From the IMG/VR virus record IMGVR_UViG_3300035698_012242, positions 1-40,479 of that record: a DNA stretch of 40,479 bases; one strand, written 5' to 3'. Source of the DNA: a virus. A program made the translations under genes and the position numbers. A model generated the notes under the pieces. It was not told the origin of the DNA. It made no database searches and worked only from the letters and a program-made list of their open reading frames with translations. This document shows, piece after piece, positions 12,386 to 22,097 of this stretch (positions within the stretch are counted from its first letter, which is position 1; every line of letters starts with the position of its first letter).

Positions 12386-15300
12386 TTAATTAACCTCAAC
12401 ACAATCAGCACACCAAGAATCTACAATGTAATTATAATCTAAGAACTTGAATGCATTAGTTGTACAATCAGTAAGATTCCAGAAGTTAAATATGTTGACA
12501 CTTTCTCCTGGTAATAAACCATTTGTAATGTTAATAACACTTGTACAATTATATGTACTTGCAATATCTGCACCATTACTTTGATTATGAAAATTTGTCC
12601 ATGTAATATTTAAACAAGGATCTAAAGTTTCATTTAAACACACAAACAAATCAATTGCATCAGTCTTAGCTCTATTAGTATAATTTAAGATTGGTACAGT
12701 AACAGTTTGACCATAAGGTTCAACTTCTTTCGCATCATAACTTGAAGGGAATACATCATAATATTCAACATCATCTGGCATTTGTTCATCAAAAGGACTA
12801 TATCTCCATATTACACTTGAAGTTATTGTATTAAGTAAAGTGAAAGATAAATCATAAACATAACCTACTAAATCAATTGTACCATCTCCGATGTAAGTGT
12901 TAACTAAATTATTAATTGTAACACTTGTATCACTCATACTATAAAAAGATACAGTTAAGTTACATTCACCTGTACAATTAGTTTTTAAATAATTATTAAT
13001 TGTATCATTACTTAATACTATCTCAGTAACATTTTGAATGTATGTTATGTTTTCATACTGTAATGAACCTGCTTTCTCTGTCCTAAATACAACAGGTACA
13101 GTACAAGTTAATTCTGTACATGAACTACTACCTAAATAATCTTTTATACCATCAGATAATATTGTAACGTTCTGTGGACTGTTAGATTCATTAATAACAC
13201 CTTCAAATGTAAAATCTGATGTTCCATCTGCCCCTAAATCAATACTTAAATTTTCTATAGTTCCAGGAGTTACAGTTAATGAATATCTATCAATGATAAA
13301 ATTACTTTGATTATTTGAAATGTTTAATGTAATGTTAACTTTTAATTCATTACCTGTACTAACAAATGGTATGATACTACCACTGATTGCTTGTACCCAA
13401 GTTGAACCATTATCATTTGAAAGGTATAAAGTTTCAGTACCACCATCAGTATTAGATTTAGTTGTAGTTAAAACTGCTCTTGAAATATTAGTTACAGTTG
13501 TTATTGGTTCAGATACTAGATTAACTAATCCTTTATTAAATGTTAAGTTTTGATAATATCCACTTGTATAACCTGATATATTAATCTCTTTAAATCTTAC
13601 TATTCCTTGACCACTAGTTGATATACCTTTACTAGAACCAGCAGTAATACCATAAAAATAATATTGTTTATCTGTTGTATAACTTAACAAGAAAGTATTA
13701 TCAACATAAACATTACCATCTTCTCTAAATTCAATTTCAATTTTATCTGATTTAGTATCTGAATCACTACTACTTGAAAAAGTACAACTTGCAGAAGAAC
13801 TAATACCTTCAATTTGTTTAGTTATTCCATCTGAATCTTTAATTCCAAATCTAGCATTAGCATTACCATTAGTATCTTTTCCACAACTAGGACTATTACA
13901 CCTTGCAGAAGTAAATATTGAATAATCTAACCAAATCTTTCTGTGTTGTTTTAAATCATTATCGGTAGTTTCAATAATATTAGAACTTGTTGATGTTGTC
14001 CATTTATTTGGTTTAATAAGTGAATTTTCACAACTACCAGCTCCACCATTTTCATTAGTTATACCTTGAATGTAACTTCCAGATACAATAGTAATGTCAC
14101 CTGACCATCTATCATTAAAGTTCCCAGCACTTGCATCCTCATAAACATAATTAGATGCTGAACCATTATTTGTTAATATAAAAGTATCATTAACAAAATC
14201 TTCATTAAAGTTAACAGTTTCAGTGTCAATTGTAAAACCACTTAAACTTAATGTTAAATTACCATCATTGAATAGATTAATGTTAGATGATGATAGATTT
14301 AAATATCTTGTAGATGCACCACTTGTTGTAAATGAAATGTTTTCTGATCTTAGATTATTACTAAAACCTTTTGATATTACTTTAGAATCAGTTAAATTAC
14401 CAGGTAATGTAATGTCATCAGTACCATCATCTAAGATGTCAATTGAAATGTTAGCTAGATTATCACTTAATCCATTTAATTTAATCTTATGTAAAATGTT
14501 ATCTGTGATTGATGATTCATTTAATGTAACTTTATATTGTCTATCTTGACTGAAAGTATAAGATTCAGAAGTTGTAGCTGACCAATCATATAATAAAACT
14601 ACTGGTAATGTATTAAGTCCAGTAATATTTTCCATAATTGTAGTACCATAATCATTACCAAGATAGTTATTATTTAAACCTAAATCTAAATCTGCTCTTC
14701 TAACCCATTCATTATCAATGAAAAGATATAAAAAATAAGGATCTATTCCTAATGCTGTTGATATTAAAGTAAATCTTTCATTACCAAACATATTATAACC
14801 AATTGAAGAACCAACCAAATCTGTTCTATCATCTAATCCATTTATAACTTTACCATTATTAATCCATAATGAACCATCATAAGTATAACCTGTCCAAGTT
14901 TCATCATCATGATTAACTATTAAACTAAATTTATCATCACCTAATAAATCTTTAACTATTGATATTCCAACATCAGTACCTAAACTTGAAGGTAAACCCC
15001 TAGTAACTTCAGATGTAGTAAACCATTGAGTACCTGTCCATCTAAATCCAAAAGTACGACCATCTGATATTGAGATTATCATATTATATTCAGAAGATCC
15101 AGTAAGATTAAATATCATAGCAACATGAGGGAAACCAGTTGTACTTAATCCAGTTACTAAAGTAGAATTCTCTTCCCAAACTGAACCAGTCCATTGATTA
15201 GCTATATAAGTTCCATTGTTTAAAGCTTCAATTGTAATCCATCTATTTTCAAAGAATATTGAATTTATTTGTGGTACACTATTAATTATTAAATCATAAG

Positions 15301-16657
15301 TTGTATTTCTATCATATTGAGATTGTACATTAGTTAAAGTTCTACTAGTTGAATCATCATCAAAAGTATTAAATGAAATGTTAGATTGTGAATAGTTTAA
15401 CATTAAAGGTACAGAAGTTGAACATGAATAATTATCACCAAAGTTAGGATCATCAATGTCAACACAAATTATATAATTTGAAGAAAGGTTAGTATTAATT
15501 GTTAAATTAACTGTAGTTTCAAGTTCATATTTCCTTGTTTCATTAACTCCATTTTCTAATATTTGAATACTAGCTTCTCCTGAGGGTAAGATTACTCTTG
15601 TTATGTTAAGTTTAACTGTACAAACATTAGTTAAAGATTCAGCACCTAGAGTTGATTTACCTGAACAACAAAAGAAATGATTACCATTACTAATACTATC
15701 AAATGATGTAGTTAAAGAATGTATTGTTGTATTAGTTGTAGATAAATGATAAGAATCATTAAATTGACCAAAGTTTTGATTAACATCTAATCCACAAGCT
15801 ACGTCTGAAGTTATATCTGATAAGAAAGTAAAACTTGCAGCATCAGTTGTAATATTTAATTCATTATTAATTGATTCATCCCAAGTTTGTCTATTTTCAC
15901 CAGATTTAATATTATCATCAGTATAATTATAAGTTGAGAATGTTGGTGCTGAAGGTGGTGCTGGTGTTGCATAAGGATATTGTTTCTTTGTAGTGAAATT
16001 CCCCCATAATCTTTCAATATCATCTACTGAACAAGCTTCAACATAAACATTTAATTCATCAATTTCAGTTTCCCAATTATCTGCTGGTGCTTGACTTATC
16101 TGAAAATCCCTTGCTTGTGATGCAGATGTATAAGCTCCTGAAAAACATTCAGTATTATTAACATATTGTTTTAATGTTGTACCATCCCAACTCACAATAT
16201 ATTGTGACCAAGCATCATTCCCAATATTAATTGAACATGTTTTATCAGATAACCAACCACCATTATGATGTGCAACTTTCATAGTTGAACCAGTACTTTG
16301 AACTTTTGCATATCCACCTTGTGCCAGAAATAAAATATCATTTAATCCTCGACTTATACCTTTAATACCAACAGCAAAACAATAAGCTCCATTATTCCAA
16401 GTACCTGTTGATAATCCTCTACCTGTATCTAAATCACAAGATTCATTAATCCACCCTGTTCCTCCACAAACAAAACCACTTGCAACCATAGTTAAATCAT
16501 GAACACCATTATAATCTATCATTTGTAAAGATATACCTGATCCAGTTATAAAATCATCATCCATATTATATGTAAAATTAGAATCAGTAATATCTACAGC
16601 ATTAGTTATACTACTAAGAAATACTATTAAAAAAAGTATTATTATTAGTTTTTTCAT
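12386..16657 (-). CDS. Giant secreted LamG/beta-propeller-like surface protein
   Basis: A 1423-residue protein starting with a clear Sec signal peptide (MKKLIIILFLIVFLSSITNA, cleavage after Ala20). Residues about 45-220 look like a LamG/concanavalin-like lectin domain. Residues about 470-690 hold several copies of a W-x-G-x-x-W ... GL repeat, as in FG-GAP/beta-propeller domains. The rest is Thr/Ser/Asn-rich beta-sandwich-like, with many N-x-S/T sequons and Cys residues and a final CADC. No C-terminal membrane anchor is evident. Its place between tape measure and hub suggests a tail fibre or receptor-binding protein, but the signal peptide argues for export. It resembles surface proteins of uncultured archaea. 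Confidence 0.7.
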   Translation of the reverse strand: MKKLIIILFLIVFLSSITNAVDITDSNFTYNMDDDFITGSGISLQMIDYNGVHDLTMVASGFVCGGTGWINESCDLDTGRGLSTGTWNNGAYCFAVGIKGISRGLNDILFLAQGGYAKVQSTGSTMKVAHHNGGWLSDKTCSINIGNDAWSQYIVSWDGTTLKQYVNNTECFSGAYTSASQARDFQISQAPADNWETEIDELNVYVEACSVDDIERLWGNFTTKKQYPYATPAPPSAPTFSTYNYTDDNIKSGENRQTWDESINNELNITTDAASFTFLSDITSDVACGLDVNQNFGQFNDSYHLSTTNTTIHSLTTSFDSISNGNHFFCCSGKSTLGAESLTNVCTVKLNITRVILPSGEASIQILENGVNETRKYELETTVNLTINTNLSSNYIICVDIDDPNFGDNYSCSTSVPLMLNYSQSNISFNTFDDDSTSRTLTNVQSQYDRNTTYDLIINSVPQINSIFFENRWITIEALNNGTYIANQWTGSVWEENSTLVTGLSTTGFPHVAMIFNLTGSSEYNMIISISDGRTFGFRWTGTQWFTTSEVTRGLPSSLGTDVGISIVKDLLGDDKFSLIVNHDDETWTGYTYDGSLWINNGKVINGLDDRTDLVGSSIGYNMFGNERFTLISTALGIDPYFLYLFIDNEWVRRADLDLGLNNNYLGNDYGTTIMENITGLNTLPVVLLYDWSATTSESYTFSQDRQYKVTLNESSITDNILHKIKLNGLSDNLANISIDILDDGTDDITLPGNLTDSKVISKGFSNNLRSENISFTTSGASTRYLNLSSSNINLFNDGNLTLSLSGFTIDTETVNFNEDFVNDTFILTNNGSASNYVYEDASAGNFNDRWSGDITIVSGSYIQGITNENGGAGSCENSLIKPNKWTTSTSSNIIETTDNDLKQHRKIWLDYSIFTSARCNSPSCGKDTNGNANARFGIKDSDGITKQIEGISSSASCTFSSSSDSDTKSDKIEIEFREDGNVYVDNTFLLSYTTDKQYYFYGITAGSSKGISTSGQGIVRFKEINISGYTSGYYQNLTFNKGLVNLVSEPITTVTNISRAVLTTTKSNTDGGTETLYLSNDNGSTWVQAISGSIIPFVSTGNELKVNITLNISNNQSNFIIDRYSLTVTPGTIENLSIDLGADGTSDFTFEGVINESNSPQNVTILSDGIKDYLGSSSCTELTCTVPVVFRTEKAGSLQYENITYIQNVTEIVLSNDTINNYLKTNCTGECNLTVSFYSMSDTSVTINNLVNTYIGDGTIDLVGYVYDLSFTLLNTITSSVIWRYSPFDEQMPDDVEYYDVFPSSYDAKEVEPYGQTVTVPILNYTNRAKTDAIDLFVCLNETLDPCLNITWTNFHNQSNGADIASTYNCTSVINITNGLLPGESVNIFNFWNLTDCTTNAFKFLDYNYIVDSWCADCVEVN

Positions 16658-17496
16658 TTTAATATTTCCTCTTCATAATCTGATAATTTTATTATTATAC
16701 AAACTTTATTCTTTAATTCTAATTCTGTACAACAAGGATAATTTATAAAATCTCTGTCACCTATTGGTACACTCCAAATACATAATTCTTCATTATTTAT
16801 GTTAGCTGGATATATTGAATTGTTTAATAATTTAACTCCAATAACTCTATCATTAATTACTTTATTTTCATATCCAATTATTTCTTTAATTGTATAATTA
16901 TAACCTTTAAAGAAAGTATCATTCATTTCTATATAAATATCTGGTACAATTATATCAGTATAATTAAATACATTAAAACTTTCATTATGTGTTTTATAAA
17001 GTAATTCGTAACCTTCCCATACACCACTTGGATTTATGTTCCAATTAATAGTAGAATTCCAATCTTTAGTTATTTCAATTCTTAGATCATAACATTTACC
17101 TTTACGACCTACCCAAGCATATTTGTTCTCTGTAGTACCTCTTTTTCCACCACAACGTGTAGATTTACAAGTTTCGTTAAGTTTAATCTCACTCCAATAT
17201 GAACCCCATTTACGATATAATTTAAATGAATTAATAGTATCACTAGGTTTAGCATTAATTATTTCTGAACCGTTCATTGGATAGATAAATACATCTTGTT
17301 TAAAACAAGTATTATATAATTCTACATAACATACTGTATCTCCACCACACCAATCATTAGCCTTATAATCTTCAACTGTAATTAATCCTTGCATCATAAG
17401 ATAGGTAAATAAGAAAGCTCCCAAAACAAAGGTTGTACTTCCTCCTGCTGCAAGTAATGTTTTCTTAGTAATTCTTCTTGATCCTTTAAGTGACAT
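16654..17496 (-). CDS. Membrane-anchored Cys-rich extracellular protein
   Basis: A 280-residue protein: basic N-terminus (MSLKGSRRITKKT), one membrane segment about 13-38, then a long extracytoplasmic-type domain with about 14 Cys (including CGGDTVC, CKSTRCGG, CCTE) and many N-x-S/T sites. It overlaps the giant secreted protein gene by ATGA. The pair may form an exported complex at the cell surface. No family recognised. Confidence 0.65.
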   Translation of the reverse strand: MSLKGSRRITKKTLLAAGGSTTFVLGAFLFTYLMMQGLITVEDYKANDWCGGDTVCYVELYNTCFKQDVFIYPMNGSEIINAKPSDTINSFKLYRKWGSYWSEIKLNETCKSTRCGGKRGTTENKYAWVGRKGKCYDLRIEITKDWNSTINWNINPSGVWEGYELLYKTHNESFNVFNYTDIIVPDIYIEMNDTFFKGYNYTIKEIIGYENKVINDRVIGVKLLNNSIYPANINNEELCIWSVPIGDRDFINYPCCTELELKNKVCIIIKLSDYEEEILK

Positions 17497-17897
17497 TAGA
17501 AATCCTCTCCTACTACTACACTGAATTTGATTTCATAAGTATCTGGTTGAGTATTAGCTGTATCATCTTCAGGTCTTTGTCTAATATCAAACTTTTCAAA
17601 ATTAACTATAAATTGTTCACTATTATAATCCAATGTAAAAGTTCCACCTTTAGTCATAAGATTTCTAAACTTAGCTCTATCTGAAGATTCAATTCTACCA
17701 TCAACATTAAATCTTTGTATTACTCTTAATAGATCTAATAGTTTAGGTGTTTTAGGACCATTTGAATAGTTAGCTGTAGTTACTGGTGTTTGTATTGGAG
17801 TAATAGTTTTATTTTGAATCTCTTGAACAGAAGTAGTATAAACTGTAAGTTCATTATCACCATCTAAATCTAATACTATATTTACTGCTGCTGTCAT
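17496..17897 (-). CDS. Tail protein near tape measure (133 aa)
   Basis: Begins MTAAVNIVLDLDGDNELTVY and contains FTLDYNSEQFIVNFEKFDIR and a terminal beta strand EIKFSVVVGEDF. Size, beta-rich character and position directly downstream of tape measure fit a distal tail or tail-tip component. Role inferred from position. Confidence 0.5.
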   Translation of the reverse strand: MTAAVNIVLDLDGDNELTVYTTSVQEIQNKTITPIQTPVTTANYSNGPKTPKLLDLLRVIQRFNVDGRIESSDRAKFRNLMTKGGTFTLDYNSEQFIVNFEKFDIRQRPEDDTANTQPDTYEIKFSVVVGEDF

Positions 17898-17904
17898 TTT
17901 TACC

Positions 17905-19182
17905 TCATCCTGATTTTACTTTCAGTGCATCTACAATGCCTGCTAATTTATCATCTAATATTCTATCTATATCTGGTATATTTGCAGAAATATTATTATT
18001 TTGAACTATTGAAATTGGTGCTAAAGGTCTTTCCCCAGTAAAACTATTAGTTTGAGTATTACCATTACCTAAAATACCACCAAAACCAGCACCTAATGCA
18101 CTTGATCCTGGACTACCTATTACACTATTTATTATTTTTAAACCATTAGCAATTGTAGTAATAAAACCAGCAATAGTTTCTAAACTTGGAGCTAAGTCTG
18201 ATAATGCTTTAGTTAAACCACCTATATTACCTATAAATTCAGTTATACCTAAATCATCTAATCCTTTCTTAAAATCATCAGTAAAACTTTTAGTAAATTC
18301 TTTAGCTTCTTCAATTAATTTATCAAATTTAAGGAATTCAGTATCAAAATTAAGATTTTCTTTTATTTTAGATATTACTTTAGATACTACTTGTTTTAAA
18401 ACATCCCATGCAGATTCATTCTCCCCAATCTTAATGCCTAACTTACCTAAAAATTCTCTAACAAAGTCTATTTCAAATAATTTATCTAATAGAGATGAAA
18501 ATGTTTTCTTTAATAATTCTGCACCATTCTTAACTAAAGTCATACCTAATCCTGCTTCAACAAAACTACTCATTTTAACTCCCATAACACTTACATCTGG
18601 AATTAATTTATCTATGATATTAAATACACTACCAAATGCTACTATAATCGCACCAATACCTAAAGCTAAAGTACCAATTATAAATAATAAAACACCTAAT
18701 GCAGCTCCAAGTAATACCATCTTACCAATTAATAATTTCGTTTCTGGACTTAGATTAATTATAAATTCAAAGAAAGGTAACAGGAATTCTAATAATGACA
18801 TGGCTAATGGTAAGAATAATACTTGTAATGTAGTACTCCATAATTCAAATAATCCAACAAGTTCTGCTGAAGGTCTAATTAAACTAGTAAATAGATTCTT
18901 CATAGCTAAACCAAAGAACATTACTCCAAGCATTTCCATCCTAAAACCTTTAAGTCCTGCTGTTGCCAAACGCATTTTACTAGCAAATCTAGCACCTGCA
19001 TTACTTAATCTTCCCATTCTTGGTTGTATATCATTGATAACTCTTTGCATTCTTTTGAATCTTTTATTAGATGCACCTAAAACTGCATTAAAACCACGAA
19101 CATTTCTAACAAATCTTTGCATAGCTGAAGTAAATCCACTATCTTTAACTTTAACATCAATTACTACTTTTCGTTCAACCAT
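17905..19182 (-). CDS. Tail tape measure protein
   Basis: A 425-residue protein with a basic helical N-terminus (about 1-80), long hydrophobic segments (about 84-96, 118-143 and 152-187), and a helical, Gly/Asn-rich C-terminal part. This is the tape measure composition, and the gene follows two chaperone-like frames as expected. Tape measure length sets tail length; at about 1.5 angstrom per residue it would give a tail near 60-65 nm, which is short. It overlaps the chaperone frame by 19 nt. Confidence 0.75.
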   Translation of the reverse strand: MVERKVVIDVKVKDSGFTSAMQRFVRNVRGFNAVLGASNKRFKRMQRVINDIQPRMGRLSNAGARFASKMRLATAGLKGFRMEMLGVMFFGLAMKNLFTSLIRPSAELVGLFELWSTTLQVLFLPLAMSLLEFLLPFFEFIINLSPETKLLIGKMVLLGAALGVLLFIIGTLALGIGAIIVAFGSVFNIIDKLIPDVSVMGVKMSSFVEAGLGMTLVKNGAELLKKTFSSLLDKLFEIDFVREFLGKLGIKIGENESAWDVLKQVVSKVISKIKENLNFDTEFLKFDKLIEEAKEFTKSFTDDFKKGLDDLGITEFIGNIGGLTKALSDLAPSLETIAGFITTIANGLKIINSVIGSPGSSALGAGFGGILGNGNTQTNSFTGERPLAPISIVQNNNISANIPDIDRILDDKLAGIVDALKVKSG

Positions 19183-19421
19183 TTTATTTGATTTTCCTTA
19201 GCTCCTAATAATTTTAATACTGCACTCATAAATGTTCTGTTAACTTGTTTCTCTTTTAATATTTCATTATGAAGATTTAATAAAGTTGGAATCGGAATCT
19301 CTTTAAACTCTTCTATCTTAATCCAACCATACCTTGCCATGAACTCATCATGTAATGATATTAAATCCTTTTCTTTAAACTCTTTAATTTCTGATTGAAT
19401 CCTATTAAGGACATCAATCAT
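19164..19421 (-). CDS. Second tail assembly chaperone frame (gpT-like)
   Basis: An 85-residue frame whose ATG overlaps the stop of the 19418-19798 gene in AAAAAATGA. It lies in the -1 frame relative to that gene and ends inside the tape measure start. This order and overlap match the lambda G/T arrangement, where the second product is made by ribosomal slippage as a fusion; here re-initiation at the ATG is equally possible. Confidence 0.6.
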   Translation of the reverse strand: MIDVLNRIQSEIKEFKEKDLISLHDEFMARYGWIKIEEFKEIPIPTLLNLHNEILKEKQVNRTFMSAVLKLLGAKENQIKWLNEK

Positions 19422-19798
19422 TTTTTATTAAGATGATCTAATATTTTATCTTTCTTTTTTGATTCATGATCACTTTGATCTGCACTATTAATTTCCATAA
19501 TTGCAGTTAATAAGTTCATCATATATTTTAATCCAAATTGTTTAAGTTCTTCTTCAGGTTCAGAAGGATAACTAATCTTTAATGTTTCATCAATTAATTT
19601 AGTTACTGAATTTAATCCATCTTCATTAAGATTCTTGAACATATCTTCAACATCACCATCTTCTTTAGCACCACTAAACATTTTCATAATCTTCATAATG
19701 TCTGGTATGCATTTTGTAGTTAATGGTTTTAATGTAAATATCTCTCCATCAATCTTAACTTCTTGTCCTTTACCTAAATGTTTTTCAAATATTCCCAT
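19418..19798 (-). CDS. Tail assembly chaperone (gpG-like)
   Basis: A 126-residue protein: short beta start (GQEVKIDGEIFTLKPLTTKC) followed by helices, acidic, ending SKKKDKILDHLNKK. Size, beta-then-helix layout and position between tail tube and tape measure fit a tail chaperone, which coats the tape measure during assembly. An A6 run at 19421-19426 precedes its stop. Confidence 0.6.
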   Translation of the reverse strand: MGIFEKHLGKGQEVKIDGEIFTLKPLTTKCIPDIMKIMKMFSGAKEDGDVEDMFKNLNEDGLNSVTKLIDETLKISYPSEPEEELKQFGLKYMMNLLTAIMEINSADQSDHESKKKDKILDHLNKK

Positions 19799-19799
19799 T

Positions 19800-20651
19800 T
19801 TATTTTATTCTCCGTCCATCCAATGTCTTACGCACTGGTTTCTCTTCTTTAACTTGTTCTTTATCTTGTTCAAGTTTTTCTATTCTTTCTTTTAAAATAA
19901 TTAATTCCTGTTCAATATGTTCGTTTCCTAAAGGAATTAAACCCATATAAAAATCAATTAAAAATTTAAGAGTTAGACCCATTTCTCCTGAAAAGTCTTT
20001 ATTACTAAATTCTATAAATCTATTTAAAGTTTTTTCAGGAACATGTTTAATTATAAATCCTTTATTTTCAATTAATAATTTTGAATATCCTTTTTCATGT
20101 ATCAAATGACAAGATTTACAAAAAGTAATTAAATTATCTAATGAATTATTTTTACTAATTCTATAAGGGATTATGTGATGAACTTGATCCCCTTCTTTTT
20201 CACATCTTTGACAAATATTATTATCTCGTTTTAATGCTTTTAATCTTTGTTCTTTCCAATCACTACCAAGATATTTGTTAGTTCCACCTATCCAATTTAA
20301 ATTTAATTCTCCTTTTTTAAATTCTGTTGATTTAGACAAATGTTTTCCTTTATTTATAACTTGCCAATATCTTTTCCATTGTGGATTACTAGAGTTTTTA
20401 TTTCCTTCACTAATCCTTTTTTTATGTTCATTACATTTATACATACATGTTTTACTACAATAATTATATTCATTAACTTTAGATTTACTTTTAATAAATG
20501 AAATATCACAATAATCACATTTAACTTCTATAGATTTATCTTTATAATAACAAACTTTTGAACAATATAATGAATCTTCAAGATATTTCCAAACTTGATA
20601 ATTATTACCACAATATTTACATTCTTTAGTTATTTTTGCTTTTATTGTCAT
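19800..20651 (-). CDS. HNH homing endonuclease with zinc knuckles and a C-terminal target-like domain
   Basis: A 283-residue protein. Residues 10-73 hold several Cys pairs (CKYC, CSKVC, CDYC, CSKTC), probably zinc fingers for DNA binding. The HNH core is at about 131-190: CQRC, then VHHI with His158/His159, Asn173, CKSC and His182. Residues 199-240 (HVPEKTLNRFIEFSNKDF...) resemble residues 12-50 of the gene just upstream, followed by a coiled coil (about 245-275). It sits between tail tube and chaperone genes, where it is not needed for the virion, so I read it as a free-standing mobile nuclease. Confidence 0.75.
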   Translation of the reverse strand: MTIKAKITKECKYCGNNYQVWKYLEDSLYCSKVCYYKDKSIEVKCDYCDISFIKSKSKVNEYNYCSKTCMYKCNEHKKRISEGNKNSSNPQWKRYWQVINKGKHLSKSTEFKKGELNLNWIGGTNKYLGSDWKEQRLKALKRDNNICQRCEKEGDQVHHIIPYRISKNNSLDNLITFCKSCHLIHEKGYSKLLIENKGFIIKHVPEKTLNRFIEFSNKDFSGEMGLTLKFLIDFYMGLIPLGNEHIEQELIILKERIEKLEQDKEQVKEEKPVRKTLDGRRIK

Positions 20652-20862
20652 TTTTTAAAATAGATAAAGAAATATTGCTATTAAACAATAAATCTTTTAT
20701 TTTCTTTAATTCTTCACTATCTTCAAGTAATTTTTTTAAGAGAAGGCCATAATCAGAACAGAAATCTTTCCTAGAAAACTCAACAAACTTATCATAAGTC
20801 GGTTTAGGGATTCTACTGATATGAATAACTGGTGAACAGATCTTTCTCTTAATATCTTCCAT
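20626..20862 (-). CDS. Small protein sharing a domain with the neighbouring HNH nuclease
   Basis: A 78-residue protein; residues 12-50 (HISRIPKPTYDKFVEFSRKDF...) align with the C-terminal domain of the HNH protein (IPxxTxxxFxEFSxKDF...GLxLKxL). It then has a short helical tail rich in Lys and Asn. It overlaps the HNH gene by 26 nt. It may be the original resident gene, with the HNH element having carried off or duplicated its domain, or a DNA-binding partner. Confidence 0.6.
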   Translation of the reverse strand: MEDIKRKICSPVIHISRIPKPTYDKFVEFSRKDFCSDYGLLLKKLLEDSEELKKIKDLLFNSNISLSILKNDNKSKNN

Positions 20863-20863
20863 C

Positions 20864-21451
20864 TTATAATACAGTTACACTTGATCCTGCAGCAGCTAAA
20901 TCAGCAGTACCATCACATGATTCTTCAACCTTATTAGCAGTTCCAGCTTTATTAAAAGGTGTCCATTTAAATGTTACTTCAGATTGAAATGTCTTATCAT
21001 CAAAGCTAGGTTTATAACTTGTAATGTAAGCATTAACAATTTGTATTCTTCTACTTGTTACAGTTCCAGTTGCTATTACTCCACCTGCTGTAGTTGGTAA
21101 TGTACTAGCCCATAAAATGATAATTCTATGTTTATTTCTTAATCTTGTATTAAGAACATATAAAGGTTGTGTTGCATCAGGTGTTGCTTGTGGATGGAAG
21201 TATTGTACTTCTCCTTCAGTTCCTACTGCTGCATCAACTGCAAATAGTTTTAATGTAATACTTTCATCTGCTTGTGGTGTCCATTTAGCTACTCTTCCAC
21301 CATTTATCAAAGGCATACCTTCAATATCTTTGTCACCCCAATCCATTGCAGTAATATCTTCTGTCATACCACCCCATTGAATCTCAGTTCCTCCTTCAGG
21401 TACTATACCAATTCTACATACTTCTTTCCACGCTTCAGGGAAATCTGCCAT
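20864..21451 (-). CDS. Major tail tube protein
   Basis: A 195-residue protein (MADFPEAWKEVCRIGIVPEG...) with beta-rich composition, a NGGRVAKWTPQADESITLKL stretch and a late YKPSFDDKTFQSEVTFKWTP, typical of long-tail tube subunits that bear a two-layer beta sandwich. Position between completion proteins and chaperones agrees. It should polymerise into the tail tube. Only one such gene is seen and there is no sheath gene, so the tail is probably non-contractile (siphovirus-like). Confidence 0.7.
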   Translation of the reverse strand: MADFPEAWKEVCRIGIVPEGGTEIQWGGMTEDITAMDWGDKDIEGMPLINGGRVAKWTPQADESITLKLFAVDAAVGTEGEVQYFHPQATPDATQPLYVLNTRLRNKHRIIILWASTLPTTAGGVIATGTVTSRRIQIVNAYITSYKPSFDDKTFQSEVTFKWTPFNKAGTANKVEESCDGTADLAAAGSSVTVL

Positions 21452-21453
21452 AA

Positions 21454-21636
21454 TTAATCACTCTCCATTTTCTTTTTTATTTTTATTTGTTTTAGTTCTA
21501 CTATTCCCTGTGCCTGTTCAATAGCACTAACTTTTCTATTTAATGTAAATTCTTGTTTAGGTCCAACATCTTGTCTTGTACCATCACTATCGGTTACACT
21601 AATGTAATCATTATTTTTATTCATATACTTTTTCAT
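21454..21636 (-). CDS. Small tail-region protein (60 aa)
   Basis: A charged 60-residue protein (MKKYMNKNNDYISVTDSDGT...) with a Lys-rich C-terminal helix. It overlaps the completion gene by ATGA-type coupling and precedes the tail tube gene. Role unknown. Confidence 0.6.
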   Translation of the reverse strand: MKKYMNKNNDYISVTDSDGTRQDVGPKQEFTLNRKVSAIEQAQGIVELKQIKIKKKMESD

Positions 21637-22097
21637 TGTAAAGCCCTCGCTAATCTTTTCTTTAATATTCTAGGATAATTAGTTAATGATGTTTTAATAC
21701 TTGAATCAATGAAAGGATGTTGTTTAACTCTAATACTACCTTCTCTTGCAGCAATCATTTTAACTGCTTTACTACCTTTTACCATAGCCCATCTATGAAT
21801 CTCTCTATTCTTAGATAATTTAACCCAATGTGGTCTTGCACTATCTAACCAAATTCCTTCTTGTGACATAGTTAACTTTGATTCTCTTTTACCTTTAGAT
21901 TTAACTTTAATACTATTCCAAAGACGATAATTCCAATTACGTTTCTGTCTTGTTAAAGTTAATCTCATGTTTCTTTTAACTAATTTCAAAAAGTCTTTAC
22001 CACCTAAAGATATTTCTCTTGGTACACTTTCTTTAATCTTAGTAATACGATTAGTTAATTGTGATAAATTAGTATTTAATGTTATTACAATTGACAT
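21633..22097 (-). CDS. Tail completion protein, HK97 gp10-like
   Basis: A 154-residue basic protein. SVPREISLGGKDFLKLVKRN, then a region with WLDSARPHWVKLSKN and HPFIDSSIKTS near the C-terminus, is the pattern of HK97 gp10-type completion proteins (long helix, beta core, a HPF... ending). Located between the tail terminator and tail tube genes as in siphoviruses. Confidence 0.65.
   Translation of the reverse strand: MSIVITLNTNLSQLTNRITKIKESVPREISLGGKDFLKLVKRNMRLTLTRQKRNWNYRLWNSIKVKSKGKRESKLTMSQEGIWLDSARPHWVKLSKNREIHRWAMVKGSKAVKMIAAREGSIRVKQHPFIDSSIKTSLTNYPRILKKRLARALQ

Noticed and set aside
18434-19201. 255-residue plus-strand open frame opposite the tape measure gene
   Set aside because: It is the antisense shadow of the tape measure and chaperone genes; Asn/Pro-rich composition mirrors the coding strand and no start signal is present.
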